64,000 bases of DNA from Anaerotignum sp. (GTDB taxonomy: Bacteria > Bacillota > Clostridia > Lachnospirales > Anaerotignaceae), in assembly GCA_020024265.1 (NCBI GenBank), contig JAHHTW010000003.1:1-64000 (forward strand), in the 5' to 3' direction. The position numbers were made by a program, and so were the translations under genes. Positions within the stretch are counted from its first letter, which is position 1, and each line of letters begins with the position of its first letter. Below are positions 28,152-36,825 of this stretch, piece after piece. The notes below the pieces were generated by a model, which saw only the letters and a list, made by a program, of their open reading frames with translations, was not told the DNA's origin and made no database searches.

Positions 28152-29015
28152 ATGCATGAATATTTGAAAAAATATATAGAACTTCAAAAGAAATTCAATG
28201 AACCCAAAGACAAACCCAATAGCGTTCGTGCGCTCTATGCATTCAAGGAGGAATTAGAGCAGACGGAAGATCCACAAGCAAAAGAAGTTTTGGTGAACGT
28301 ATACAATCTGTTGGATTATAAAAAGAGTGCTTATGATCTGCTCTGTAACATTGGAGATCCATCCGATCCAAAGATTTTCAAGCGTTTGGCAAGTATGAAA
28401 GACTACGCAAAAAGATGGGGCGATGCCTACGCCATCCGCAGACCAAAGACAAAAGAGGAGAAACAGAAAGATCAGGAAAAGCAGGCTCAAATGGGCCTGC
28501 CATCCTTCCGATATCATCCGAACCCTTTGGATACGGGAGCCTTTGAACAGTCCAAAGAGGGGGTTGTTTGTGACTGCTGCAAAAAGACCACCTACATTTA
28601 TTACGAAGCACCATTCTATTCCGTGAAAGACATAGATTATTTGTGTCCGGATTGTATTGCCAGCGGAAAAGCGGCAGAAAAGTTCGATGGCAGCTTTCAG
28701 GATGATTACTCTGTGGACGATGGTGTGGAGGATTGCGAAAAACTGGACGAACTCATTCACCGCACGCCAGGCTACTGTGGCTGGCAGCAGGAATATTGGC
28801 GTGCCCACTGTGGTGACTACTGTGCCTTTTGGGGCTATGTGGGCGCCGTGGAATTGCAGACATTAGGTGTCATGGATGAAGTGCTGGATGATCCTATGTG
28901 GGACAATCAGCAGAGGGAAATGATCCAAGAATCGGTAAATGGCGGACACCTGCAATGCTATTTGTTCCAGTGCCTCCATTGCGGAAAGCACTTGGTCTGG
29001 ATGGATTTTGATTAA
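28152..29015 (+). CDS. CbrC-family protein (UPF0167) with helical N-terminal extension
   Basis: A 287-residue protein. Residues about 115-287 match CbrC/UPF0167, the E. coli protein linked to colicin E2 tolerance: FRYHPNPLDTGAF, a zinc site CDCCKKT with LCPDCIASGKAAEKFDG, the TPGYCGWQQEYWRAHC segment, and a last CLHCGKH pair. The first 100 residues are a charged helical extension (LKKYIELQKKFNE, VNVYNLLDYKKSAYDLLCNI) not found in the enteric protein. It starts 15 bases after the poly-immunity gene, so the two are probably co-transcribed. Context and family both point to protection from protein toxins. Confidence 0.8.
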   Translation: MHEYLKKYIELQKKFNEPKDKPNSVRALYAFKEELEQTEDPQAKEVLVNVYNLLDYKKSAYDLLCNIGDPSDPKIFKRLASMKDYAKRWGDAYAIRRPKTKEEKQKDQEKQAQMGLPSFRYHPNPLDTGAFEQSKEGVVCDCCKKTTYIYYEAPFYSVKDIDYLCPDCIASGKAAEKFDGSFQDDYSVDDGVEDCEKLDELIHRTPGYCGWQQEYWRAHCGDYCAFWGYVGAVELQTLGVMDEVLDDPMWDNQQREMIQESVNGGHLQCYLFQCLHCGKHLVWMDFD

Positions 29016-29027
29016 GGAGAAAATGAA

Positions 29028-29531
29028 ATGGATGAAATCAGAAATTTTTTACTTTCACCAGATGAAAATTTGGATACATTTTGGGAAAGTGATGCTTTAA
29101 TCTGGGTGGATTGGCGTGACTATGATGACTCTGTGATTCGGTATTTCAATAAAAAGCTTCCGGATGTGGACAAAATCATATTTACATGCACAAAGATCGA
29201 AAAAGAACGAGGTATAGATATTATTTTGGAAAAGGACGGTATATCCACAACAATACCTTATGCAGAAGATTGTACAGATCGGGATACGACATTGAGAAGC
29301 ATACAGGAATATGTATTGCCAAAGTATCAAATCCGTTGGTTTATGGGCTCCCTTGGTAGTGATACCCTTGCGTTTTGCATCTATCCCTCTGCACAATGGG
29401 AACAGTTGGAGCAGGAATTTGGAAAAGAAAAGGTTGCTTACTGTTTTGCACCCATACAGGCAGACAGCGTAATGTTTGAAATGGATATGGATGAAGTCTT
29501 TGCATTGTTGCAGCAAAGAGGAGAAAAATGA
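29028..29531 (+). CDS. Hypothetical immunity-type protein
   Basis: A 167-residue acidic cytosolic protein: FWESDALIWVDWRDYDDSVI, KIIFTCTKIEKERGIDIILE, KYQIRWFMGSLGSDTLAFCI, FAPIQADSVMFEMDMDEVFA. No family was recognised. It follows the cbrC-like gene by 12 bases behind AAGGAG and overlaps the next gene by 4 bases, so it belongs to an operon starting at 21966. Size, acidity and linkage suit an immunity protein. Confidence 0.6.
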   Translation: MDEIRNFLLSPDENLDTFWESDALIWVDWRDYDDSVIRYFNKKLPDVDKIIFTCTKIEKERGIDIILEKDGISTTIPYAEDCTDRDTTLRSIQEYVLPKYQIRWFMGSLGSDTLAFCIYPSAQWEQLEQEFGKEKVAYCFAPIQADSVMFEMDMDEVFALLQQRGEK

Positions 29532-29962
29532 ATGATGATATGAAAATGCTTTTGGCGCAGAAAAAAATGCAGATCAAGATCAAACAGAAAAGAGCAGAGA
29601 TACAGCAATATCAAGAATATTTTGCGAAAAATATAGAACAATTTATTCAAAAATACAGGTTTGCGGATGAAACGGAAGTCATAAAAATTGAAAAATTTAT
29701 TTCGAAACTCAATTTTGTGCAGCCGGGACAACTGGCTGTGCAGGAAAATTGTCCGTATTCTCACAGAAATGTTTATTTATGCTTTTTGTTGGGAGCAGAC
29801 GCATTATTTCAGATTTATATATTCGGAAAGTATGATGACATCATGCGTGATTATGATGAATGGGAAGTTTTCAGTCCGTACCTGTTACTTGTGGATGAGG
29901 ATTTTATTCATTATGTTTACATGAACGATGATGGGGCACTTATAGAATCACAGGTAATATAG
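29528..29962 (+). CDS. Hypothetical coiled-coil protein, last gene of the poly-immunity operon
   Basis: A 144-residue protein. It has an N-terminal coiled coil (LLAQKKMQIKIKQKRAEIQQ) and a globular acidic C-terminus (CPYSHRNVYLCFLLGADALF, YDEWEVFSPYLLLVDEDFIH). It overlaps the preceding gene by an ATGA junction, which implies translational coupling. No family was recognised. It closes the run 21966-29962; about 240 non-coding bases follow. Confidence 0.6.
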   Translation: MNDDMKMLLAQKKMQIKIKQKRAEIQQYQEYFAKNIEQFIQKYRFADETEVIKIEKFISKLNFVQPGQLAVQENCPYSHRNVYLCFLLGADALFQIYIFGKYDDIMRDYDEWEVFSPYLLLVDEDFIHYVYMNDDGALIESQVI

Positions 29963-30206
29963 CTTGTAAATACGCTCCGATTTTCATGTATTGGGACATT
30001 CGACGACGTGTCAAATCTCAATGTGAGAAGGTTATTCAATAAATTTGGGAAAAATTTTGATTGATATATGATTCCATTTACAAAGTCAAAGGAATTTTTT
30101 GTCAATGAACGAAAAAAGAAATTGGTAAGGGAAATTTCTTATACGACAAAAAAATTGGGCTGTAACAAAATGTACATCCAAGGACGATAGGAAAGGGGCT
30201 ATTGTG

Positions 30207-30626
30207 ATGAGCTATGATTTGATGGTATTTGAAAAGACAAAAGCGCCTGCTACACAAAAAGAATTTATGGCATGGTATGAAAAACAAACGGAATGGAGTG
30301 AGGAACACGATTACCAAACGATCAGCGTTTCCTCTCCTGCTTTGCAAAATTGGTTTATGGAAATGATAGAAAGATTTCCTCCCATGAATGGAGCATATGC
30401 GCCAAATTTAGAGCTTCTGGACGAAGCTGTGGCTGAAGATTTAGAGCGCCATTTGGTGGATTACAGCATTGGTCATGATATAATTTATGCTGCGTTCTCA
30501 TGGTCGCTTGCAGAGGAAGCGTATGAACAGATGCGTAGTTTAGCCAAAAAGCATCAGGTTGGCTTTTTTGATGTCAGTGCAGATGAGGGCGATATTATCC
30601 TGCCGGATGGAACGAAGATAAAATGA
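30207..30626 (+). CDS. Hypothetical immunity-type protein
   Basis: A 139-residue acidic protein that begins MSYDLMVFEKTKAPATQKEF, the opening style (MSYDLxVF) of a family of small orphan proteins in toxin-immunity islands. It ends FDVSADEGDIILPDGTKIK. Start ATG 30207 follows AAAGGGG at 9 bases; GTG 30204 is the alternative. Its function is unknown. It stands alone. Confidence 0.6.
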   Translation: MSYDLMVFEKTKAPATQKEFMAWYEKQTEWSEEHDYQTISVSSPALQNWFMEMIERFPPMNGAYAPNLELLDEAVAEDLERHLVDYSIGHDIIYAAFSWSLAEEAYEQMRSLAKKHQVGFFDVSADEGDIILPDGTKIK

Positions 30627-30954
30627 TATTGTTCATGAAAAATACGGTGAGTACGGGTGGCACAGGCAGATGGAATCTGAGAACAAGGACATAAACAGTG
30701 CCTCCCACCATACAAAGAAGCATATGAGATGCTCCATTTTAGGAGAAAATGATAAAAGAGGGATTGACAGCATTGCAAAAACAAAATTTTTGGATACTGA
30801 CTGAGGAAGTTGCAGCAAAGTGAAATCTGCCGACCAAGTCAGTGCAAAAGGGATTGGAAACATTGTGTTCTTGTTTCGATCAGGTAAAGAATGACACCGC
30901 TTTGCTGTATGAAATGATATAGTACGATAAAATATAAAAATTTGTGAGGAATTT
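30627..30954 (+). pseudogene. Relic with in-frame stop before rtcB
   Basis: One frame reads EGLTALQKQNFWILTEEVAA, meets a TGA, and continues NLPTKSVQKGLETLCSCFDQ to a TAG at about 30920. Upstream pieces (AYEMLHF, GENDKRGIDSIAKTKFLDTD) lie in other frames. This is a degraded gene. No RNA or promoter was recognised in the rest. Confidence 0.4.
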
Positions 30955-32163
30955 ATGATTGAAATAAAAGGAAAATATAATGAAGCAAAAATATTTACGG
31001 ATGTTGTGGATAGTGCTTCCATTGCCCAAGTACAAGAATTGTGCAATCAGGAATTTACAACCGGCAGCCGTATCCGTCTGATGCCGGATATTCATGCAGG
31101 GGCAGGCTGTACCATTGGTACAACCATGACCATTCGAGATAAGGTTGTACCAAATCTGGTAGGGGTAGATATAGGTTGCGGTATGGAAACTGCTCGTATT
31201 CGTGAATCCCGTATAGAACTGCAAAAATTAGATAAATTGATTTATCAGAAAATACCCTCTGGATTTGCCATCCGTGAGAAGGCACATAAATATCTGAACG
31301 AAATGGATTTGTCAGAATTATACTGTGCAAACCATATTGATATTCCTCGTGCGGAGAAAAGCATTGGCACTTTGGGCGGTGGAAACCATTTCATTGAGGT
31401 TGATCAAGATAACGAGGGAAATCTTTATGTGGTTGTACATTCCGGCAGCAGGCATTTGGGCGTGGAAGTCGCAAAGTATTATCAGGAGGAAGGCTACAAA
31501 GTATTGAACCACACCGATGACGCTTCTTTGGAACAGCTGGTTGCGCAAATGAAAGCAGAAGGTCGTGAGAAAGAAATTCAAAAAGAAATCAAGCGTGTAA
31601 AGAATCTGAAACAAACCAATATTCCAAGACCGCTTGCTTATGTTAGCGGAGCATTGTTTGAGCAGTATATCCATGATATGAAGATTGTTCAGCATTTTGC
31701 CATGCGCAATCGTCAGGCGATGATGGATGAGATTGTTAAGGGAATGAAGCTCCATGTGGAAGAACAGTTTACCACCATTCACAATTACATCGACACAGAG
31801 CAAATGATATTGCGAAAAGGGGCAGTATCCGCAAAAGCGGGAGAACAGATTCTCATTCCCATCAATATGCGGGATGGCAGTCTGATTTGTATTGGGAAAG
31901 GAAATGAAGACTGGAATCATTCCGCACCCCATGGTGCTGGACGGCTCATGAGCAGAGGAGAGGCAAAACAGTCCTTTACGGTTTCTGAGTTTCGGAAACA
32001 AATGTCAGAAGTTTATACCACTTCTGTCAATAAGGCAACTTTAGATGAGTGTCCTATGGCTTATAAAAATATGCAGGATATTGTGGATAACATTGGACCT
32101 ACGGCTGAAGTGGTGAAAATCATTCGACCGATTTACAATTTCAAAGCAGGAGTGGAAGATTGA
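30955..32163 (+). CDS. RtcB-family RNA ligase (short type)
   Basis: A 402-residue GTP/Mn-dependent RNA ligase that joins 2',3'-cyclic-phosphate or 3'-phosphate ends to 5'-OH ends. Metal- and GTP-binding motifs are complete: MPDIHAGAGCTIG, GVDIGCGMET (metal cysteine), SIGTLGGGNHFIEV, VVHSGSRHLG, and SAPHGAGRLMSR with the histidine that is guanylylated. It is of the shorter RtcB2-like class (about 400 residues). No rtcA or archease gene is near. A broken gene follows. In a toxin-immunity island it could mend RNA cut by ribonuclease toxins; that is inference. ATG 30955 has a GAGGAA site. Confidence 0.92.
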   Translation: MIEIKGKYNEAKIFTDVVDSASIAQVQELCNQEFTTGSRIRLMPDIHAGAGCTIGTTMTIRDKVVPNLVGVDIGCGMETARIRESRIELQKLDKLIYQKIPSGFAIREKAHKYLNEMDLSELYCANHIDIPRAEKSIGTLGGGNHFIEVDQDNEGNLYVVVHSGSRHLGVEVAKYYQEEGYKVLNHTDDASLEQLVAQMKAEGREKEIQKEIKRVKNLKQTNIPRPLAYVSGALFEQYIHDMKIVQHFAMRNRQAMMDEIVKGMKLHVEEQFTTIHNYIDTEQMILRKGAVSAKAGEQILIPINMRDGSLICIGKGNEDWNHSAPHGAGRLMSRGEAKQSFTVSEFRKQMSEVYTTSVNKATLDECPMAYKNMQDIVDNIGPTAEVVKIIRPIYNFKAGVED

Positions 32164-32178
32164 CAGAGCGGATGCGCA

Positions 32179-32504
32179 ATGAGCAAAGATAGAATTGTTC
32201 TAACAGATGAGTAGAACCACGTTACTTTCAATTAGCATGGCTTTTGTAAGTGGATAAAACATCTGCTGGTTGTACTTACAGATATTTCTTATGAAGATGC
32301 ATCTACGTTGGTGGATCGTTCTTCTATTGTGGCACCCATAGAGGATCTCATTGGTGCGGGGCTGCTCAGCCATGAAAAAACTTATTACTGGGCAATGCTT
32401 CTTTACTATGGGAACGAGTATTGGAACAAAGGATTCCTGCACAGCCAGAACATTGGTATGCTTATACTGCTTTGGAAAAGAAGATGATGAAAAAATATGG
32501 CTGA
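32179..32504 (+). pseudogene. Broken gene downstream of the RtcB-type ligase
   Basis: It starts MSKDRIVLTDE, then two in-frame TAG stops, then reads WIKHLLVVLTDISYEDASTL, VDRSSIVAPIEDLIGAGLLS and TYYWAMLLYYG. It shifts frame at about 32420 and ends with PEHWYAYTALEKKMMKKYG at 32504. It lies 15 bases after rtcB, so it was probably its operon partner. The family was not recognised. Confidence 0.55.
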
Positions 32505-32540
32505 AAGGAGTCGTTTGAATGAGAATCAGGGGTGTGTTTT

Positions 32541-32900
32541 ATGCCAGATCAGCAAATGAATGAACTGCTTGATAAATTGCGTCAAATCCATTATGAAACC
32601 ATAGACATAGATAAATTTTTAGATCAAAGAGAATGTGAAACTTTTGACAGTTCGTGGATAAGAGTGTACCAAGCCATAGAACAGCTCAAAAAAGGAAAAG
32701 CAATGGAAGATACTAGAGAAATCGAGAAAAAAGCATATATTACAGTCTACGAAAAAACAGAGTGTGATGACTTAGCAGGATATATTGCCGATGACTTCGG
32801 ATTGATCGCAGAGAGTAAAATGCTCAACTACTTCGATGAATGGCTAGAAAAGCTGATTTCCTGTTATGAAAAAGGAATGATACCATGTGGAAAGCTCTAA
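32541..32900 (+). CDS. Small helical hypothetical protein
   Basis: A 119-residue, mainly helical, acidic protein: MPDQQMNELLDKLRQIHYET, SWIRVYQAIEQLKKGKAMED, DDFGLIAESKMLNYFDEWLE. AGGGG lies before ATG 32541. The upstream frame extends only 3 codons to a GTG. No family was recognised, though the size and context resemble small helical immunity proteins. A terminator follows at about 33000. Confidence 0.55.
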   Translation: MPDQQMNELLDKLRQIHYETIDIDKFLDQRECETFDSSWIRVYQAIEQLKKGKAMEDTREIEKKAYITVYEKTECDDLAGYIADDFGLIAESKMLNYFDEWLEKLISCYEKGMIPCGKL

Positions 32901-32999
32901 AAGGACAGCGCGCAGTATGTGAGTTGTGATCAATTTTTTGACTTGGAAAAACTTCATTTTCCAAATATGAAATAATGGAACGGTTTGCTTTTATAGGTA

Positions 33000-33029
33000 C
33001 AGAGGCTGGCTTTCTCTCTGCCTTTTTTT
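33000..33029 (+). terminator. Probable intrinsic terminator
   Basis: CAGAG (33000-33004) pairs with CTCTG (33016-33020), and a run of seven T follows (33023-33029). The stem is short, but the position between the 32.5-kb gene and the polymerase gene is right. Confidence 0.5.
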
Positions 33030-33107
33030 GAATTGTGTTCCATTTTTGATGTATACCTGTTTTTCAGGCTATCATATAGGTGTTGATCTGTGAAAAGAGG
33101 GGGTAGC

Positions 33108-34631
33108 ATGAGCGAAAAAACATATATCGCCATCGACTTAAAATCGTATTATGCCTCAGTAGAGTGTATGGCACGTGGTCTTGATCCATTGAGAACAAAT
33201 CTTGTTGTGGCAGATGCTGCCAGAACAGACAAAACCATTTGTCTTGCAGTATCGCCTTCTTTGAAAGCAATGGGGATCAAAGGCAGACCAAGGCTTTTTG
33301 AAGTAGTGCAGAAAGTGAAAGACAGCAACTATGAACGAAAAATCCGTCTGCAAAGCAGAGAATTCACAGGTTCTTCTTACGATGTGGATGTATTAAGGAA
33401 AAATCCTGATTTCGCAGTTGACTATATCATAGCTCCTCCAAGAATGGGTTATTATATCAAGCAAAGTGCCTATATATATGATATTTATACGCAGTTTGTT
33501 TCTCCGCAAGACATTCATGTTTATTCAATTGACGAGGTGTTTATAGATGCGACGCCTTATTTGAAAAACACAGAACTGACAGCCAGAGAATTTTCCATGA
33601 AAATCATTCAGCAGGTATTCAAGAAAACCGGCATTACAGCTACAGTCGGTATTGGTACCAATCTGTATTTGGCGAAAGTTGCGATGGATATTGGAGCCAA
33701 ACACATACAGCCAGACAAAAACGGAGTGCGTATTGCACAGCTGGATGAAATGTCATATCGCAGACGATTGTGGGAACACAGACCACTTACAGACTTTTGG
33801 AGAGTCGGACGGGGGTATGCCAAAAAGCTGGAGGAAATTGGTCTGTTTACCATGGGGGATATTGCAAGATGCTCCCTTGGAAAAGAAACAGATTTTCATA
33901 ATGAGGAGTTATTGTACAAACTTTTTGGCATCAATGCGGAACTGCTGATTGACCATGCCTGGGGTTGGGAGCCATGTACCATTGCGGATATTAAGGCATA
34001 TCATCCGGAAAATCACAGTATGGGTTCCGGACAGGTGCTGCATAGTCCGTATCCAAATGAAAAAGCAAAAATCGTACTTTTGGAAATGGCTGACCAGCTT
34101 TCTTTGGATCTGTTTGAAAAAGGTCTTGTTGCCGATCATCTGGTTTTGACCATAGGATACGACAGAGAAAATCTAAATAATGCCGAAAAAATACATTCCT
34201 ATATGGGCAAAATCGAGATAGACCATTATGGCAGAGCAGTTCCACAACATGCACAAGGTAGCATTTCACTTGGCAAGCACACTGCTTCCAGTAAAAAAAT
34301 CATGGATTCAGCGATGAAGCTTTTTGAAAATATCACAGATGCAAAGCTGCTGATCCGTAAAATCAACATTACAGCAAATCATGTGATCGCAGAAGAAGAT
34401 GTTTCGCAGAATCATGTTTGTGAACAGTTGAACCTATTTACAGATTATACCAAAAAGAAAAAAGCGGAAGAAAAAGAAGCAGCGGAAACGGAAAAAGAAA
34501 AAAAACTTCAGCAGGCAATGCTGTCCATCAAGCATAAATTTGGGAAGAATGCGGTTTTGAAGGGTATCAGCCTAGAAGAAGGAGCAACAGCGAAAGGCAG
34601 GAATAGCCAGATTGGAGGGCATCAAGCATGA
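33108..34631 (+). CDS. Y-family (UmuC/UvrX-type) translesion DNA polymerase
   Basis: A 507-residue error-prone polymerase. The catalytic palm motifs are IAIDLKSYYASVEC near the N-terminus (first metal aspartate) and VYSIDEVFIDATPYL (DE pair). The helix-hairpin-helix region is KTGITATVGIGTNLYLAKVA to GRGYAKKLEEIGLFTMGDIA, and the little finger ends near residue 435. A charged tail of about 70 residues with KKKKAEEKEAAE and KHKFGKNAVLKGISLEEGAT follows, typical of clostridial mobile-element versions. Start ATG 33108 follows GAGGGGG. It overlaps the next gene, a YolD-like protein, by 4 bases. I saw no clear LexA box upstream. Confidence 0.92.
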   Translation: MSEKTYIAIDLKSYYASVECMARGLDPLRTNLVVADAARTDKTICLAVSPSLKAMGIKGRPRLFEVVQKVKDSNYERKIRLQSREFTGSSYDVDVLRKNPDFAVDYIIAPPRMGYYIKQSAYIYDIYTQFVSPQDIHVYSIDEVFIDATPYLKNTELTAREFSMKIIQQVFKKTGITATVGIGTNLYLAKVAMDIGAKHIQPDKNGVRIAQLDEMSYRRRLWEHRPLTDFWRVGRGYAKKLEEIGLFTMGDIARCSLGKETDFHNEELLYKLFGINAELLIDHAWGWEPCTIADIKAYHPENHSMGSGQVLHSPYPNEKAKIVLLEMADQLSLDLFEKGLVADHLVLTIGYDRENLNNAEKIHSYMGKIEIDHYGRAVPQHAQGSISLGKHTASSKKIMDSAMKLFENITDAKLLIRKINITANHVIAEEDVSQNHVCEQLNLFTDYTKKKKAEEKEAAETEKEKKLQQAMLSIKHKFGKNAVLKGISLEEGATAKGRNSQIGGHQA

Positions 34632-35032
34632 ATGGGAAATATGATGATATCATAAACCTGCCATATCCAACTTCAAAAAAACATCCACGGATGTCAAGAA
34701 AAAATCGTGCTGCACAATTTTCTCCTTTTGCAGCGCTGACCGGATACGATGCGGCAATTCGGGAAGCTGCAAGAATTACAGAAAACAGACGCATGTTAAG
34801 CGAAGATGCGGCTGATGAATTAAATTATAAAATTTCTTTGTTACAACAGAAGCGAGCAAAATGGAACAGAATAAAGATTACCTATTTCCGAGAAGATGAA
34901 ACAAAAGACGGAGGTATGTATAGAAAAGAAGAAGGTTATTTCAAAAAAATCAAATCGGATGAGAAAATATTGGAATTGACAAATGGTATTCAAATCAAAT
35001 TGGATGATATTTTCAAGATCGAGATTGGATGA
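34628..35032 (+). CDS. YolD-like family protein
   Basis: A 134-residue partner of Y-family polymerases. The family core is MSRKNRAAQFSPFAALTGYD, AAIREAARITENRRMLSEDA and a C-terminal beta part (WNRIKITYFRED, GIQIKLDDIFKIEI). YolD proteins are always found with UvrX-type polymerases on phages, plasmids and islands, and are thought to be their UmuD-like accessory factor. It starts inside the polymerase stop codon (ATGA), so translation is coupled. Confidence 0.88.
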   Translation: MNGKYDDIINLPYPTSKKHPRMSRKNRAAQFSPFAALTGYDAAIREAARITENRRMLSEDAADELNYKISLLQQKRAKWNRIKITYFREDETKDGGMYRKEEGYFKKIKSDEKILELTNGIQIKLDDIFKIEIG

Positions 35033-35222
35033 TCAAAAACAGTATAAAAAGATTCAGAAATCCGAAATGGAATCGTGTCTTTGTATATGATAAGCTGTAT
35101 ATAAGAGAAAGAGAACGTTGTGGGAATGAGTGATCTGTTTTGCCATGGACTTGCCCAAAAGAATGGATTCAGAAAAATTGTCGTTGTAACCGCATTTTGA
35201 AAGTGGATTGGGGGATATGATG

Positions 35223-36632
35223 ATGAAAAAAGGTTATTTTTTTAGAAAGTGTTCTATATATGTGATTATGATGTCTGCTTTATCTGTTTTTTTTGCTGTT
35301 CCTGTTTCTGCAAATTCAGCACAGACGAAATGGAGGGGAACAACCTCTACCGGTATCATTGTGACTGATACCACGTGTCCTGTAATCGTTGAGAATGAAG
35401 TCTTGACATTTGATATTCAGGAATTTCCCAAGCAGCATTATAAAGAAATTTCCGAGTATCTTTCTTATAGCGGAAAAGTGACTGCAACGTATACGTTTTA
35501 TAACCCGGCGGACTATACTGTATCTGCAACTCTGGTATTTCCGTTTGGTACAGTTCCTGATTACGGATATTTGTACGATGCGGATTTGGATACACGGGTT
35601 TTGGATGCGGATACAGAAAAATATGATATTACCATTGATGGGAAAACTGTGGAAAAGAAACTTCGCCATACACTGACTGATTTTGGCTCTCAGTTTGAAT
35701 TGTCAAAAGATATGGCTCTGCTTCATGATGGGTTCATGAATGATGATTTTTATGATCCTGATATGCCTGTCACACAATACACCTATATTCCGGAAGGTGT
35801 GGATACAGAAACGTATGATGCAGCAAGTACTGCATTTGTGCTTTCAGCGGATCCAACAAAAACAAAGGTTTTGATGGAAAACCAAAACGGAGGGAAGCTG
35901 CTGGATGAAGCCATTGAGCTGCAAGGCTGGGTAGAGAACGGAGAATTTATCGTTCATGTTATCGGAGAGCCGCTCAGTCAGATGCCAGAATGGAAATTTT
36001 ATGAAAACGGTGCCTGTGAAAAGGAAATTGATGGCAAAATGATTTTGACCAATACAGAAGTTACTACGCTGAAAGACTTCGCTCTGACAGCATACACGGA
36101 AAGTTCGGGGGTTATGGAAACAGACTGGTATCAAGCTGTAGTGGAACAGATGAAGTCTTTGGAAGGCGCTAACGGTTCCATTTCAGCAGTGGATTTTCAG
36201 TTTGATGTTTCCAATCGCCTCATGCGATGGTATGAATATGACATCACATTGGAGGCTGGAGAGCGTATCGTAAATACCGTATCAGCTCCAATCTATCCAT
36301 CTTTTGATATGAACTACGATCCAACCATTTACCAATATACATATCTGCTTTCCCCTGCAAAAAGTTGGAAAAATTTTGGCTCACTGGATATTATGGTAAA
36401 TACACCATACTATATGATAGAAAGCGGTTCGGAAGGCTTTGCACACAAAGATAATGGATATGCCTGCCATTTGACAGGGCTGCCTGAAGGAGAGCTGACA
36501 TTCACACTCTGTTCAGAATCAGAACCCAAAGCGCCTGCTTTCTATAACAGTGAGCTTTCAATGCCAGAGATTGTTTTCGGCATTGATATTTTGGTGATAG
36601 CTGTCATACTGTTGCGAAGAAAGAAAACATGA
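35223..36632 (+). CDS. Secreted, C-terminally membrane-anchored surface protein
   Basis: A protein of about 469 residues with a signal peptide (FRKCSIYVIMMSALSVFFAV, cleavage near VSANSA) and a C-terminal transmembrane helix followed by RRKK, so it is a type I surface protein. The first exported domain resembles a VIT-like or DUF4424-like beta sandwich (YLSYSGKVTATYTFYNPADY, SATLVFPFGTVPDYGY). The second (about 300-440) has a membrane-proximal beta domain (RWYEYDITLEAGERIVNTVS). Three tandem ATGs exist (35217, 35220, 35223); GGGGG best fits 35223. The function is unknown. It closes the island on the right. Confidence 0.7.
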   Translation: MKKGYFFRKCSIYVIMMSALSVFFAVPVSANSAQTKWRGTTSTGIIVTDTTCPVIVENEVLTFDIQEFPKQHYKEISEYLSYSGKVTATYTFYNPADYTVSATLVFPFGTVPDYGYLYDADLDTRVLDADTEKYDITIDGKTVEKKLRHTLTDFGSQFELSKDMALLHDGFMNDDFYDPDMPVTQYTYIPEGVDTETYDAASTAFVLSADPTKTKVLMENQNGGKLLDEAIELQGWVENGEFIVHVIGEPLSQMPEWKFYENGACEKEIDGKMILTNTEVTTLKDFALTAYTESSGVMETDWYQAVVEQMKSLEGANGSISAVDFQFDVSNRLMRWYEYDITLEAGERIVNTVSAPIYPSFDMNYDPTIYQYTYLLSPAKSWKNFGSLDIMVNTPYYMIESGSEGFAHKDNGYACHLTGLPEGELTFTLCSESEPKAPAFYNSELSMPEIVFGIDILVIAVILLRRKKT

Positions 36633-36764
36633 AGTTTGAAATTCTAGTTTTCGTTTTAGACAATGACGATCAGAAAGAGAGCATAGAATTTTTGACAACA
36701 TCCGTTCCCTGTGACAATCTAAATTGATTTTTGATGCTTGTATGAAACAGGCGATTTCAAAGAT

Positions 36765-36818
36765 AAAAAGCGTTTTTGCATGGATGTCTATCAGATATGA
36801 AGCAAAAGCGCTTTTTAT
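36765..36818 (+). terminator. Intrinsic terminator after the surface-protein gene
   Basis: AAAAAGCG (36765-36772) pairs with CGCTTTTT (36809-36816), and inside them TTTTGC pairs with GCAAAA. A T-rich tail follows. It lies about 130 bases after the stop codon. Confidence 0.8.
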
Positions 36819-36825
36819 TTGAAAT

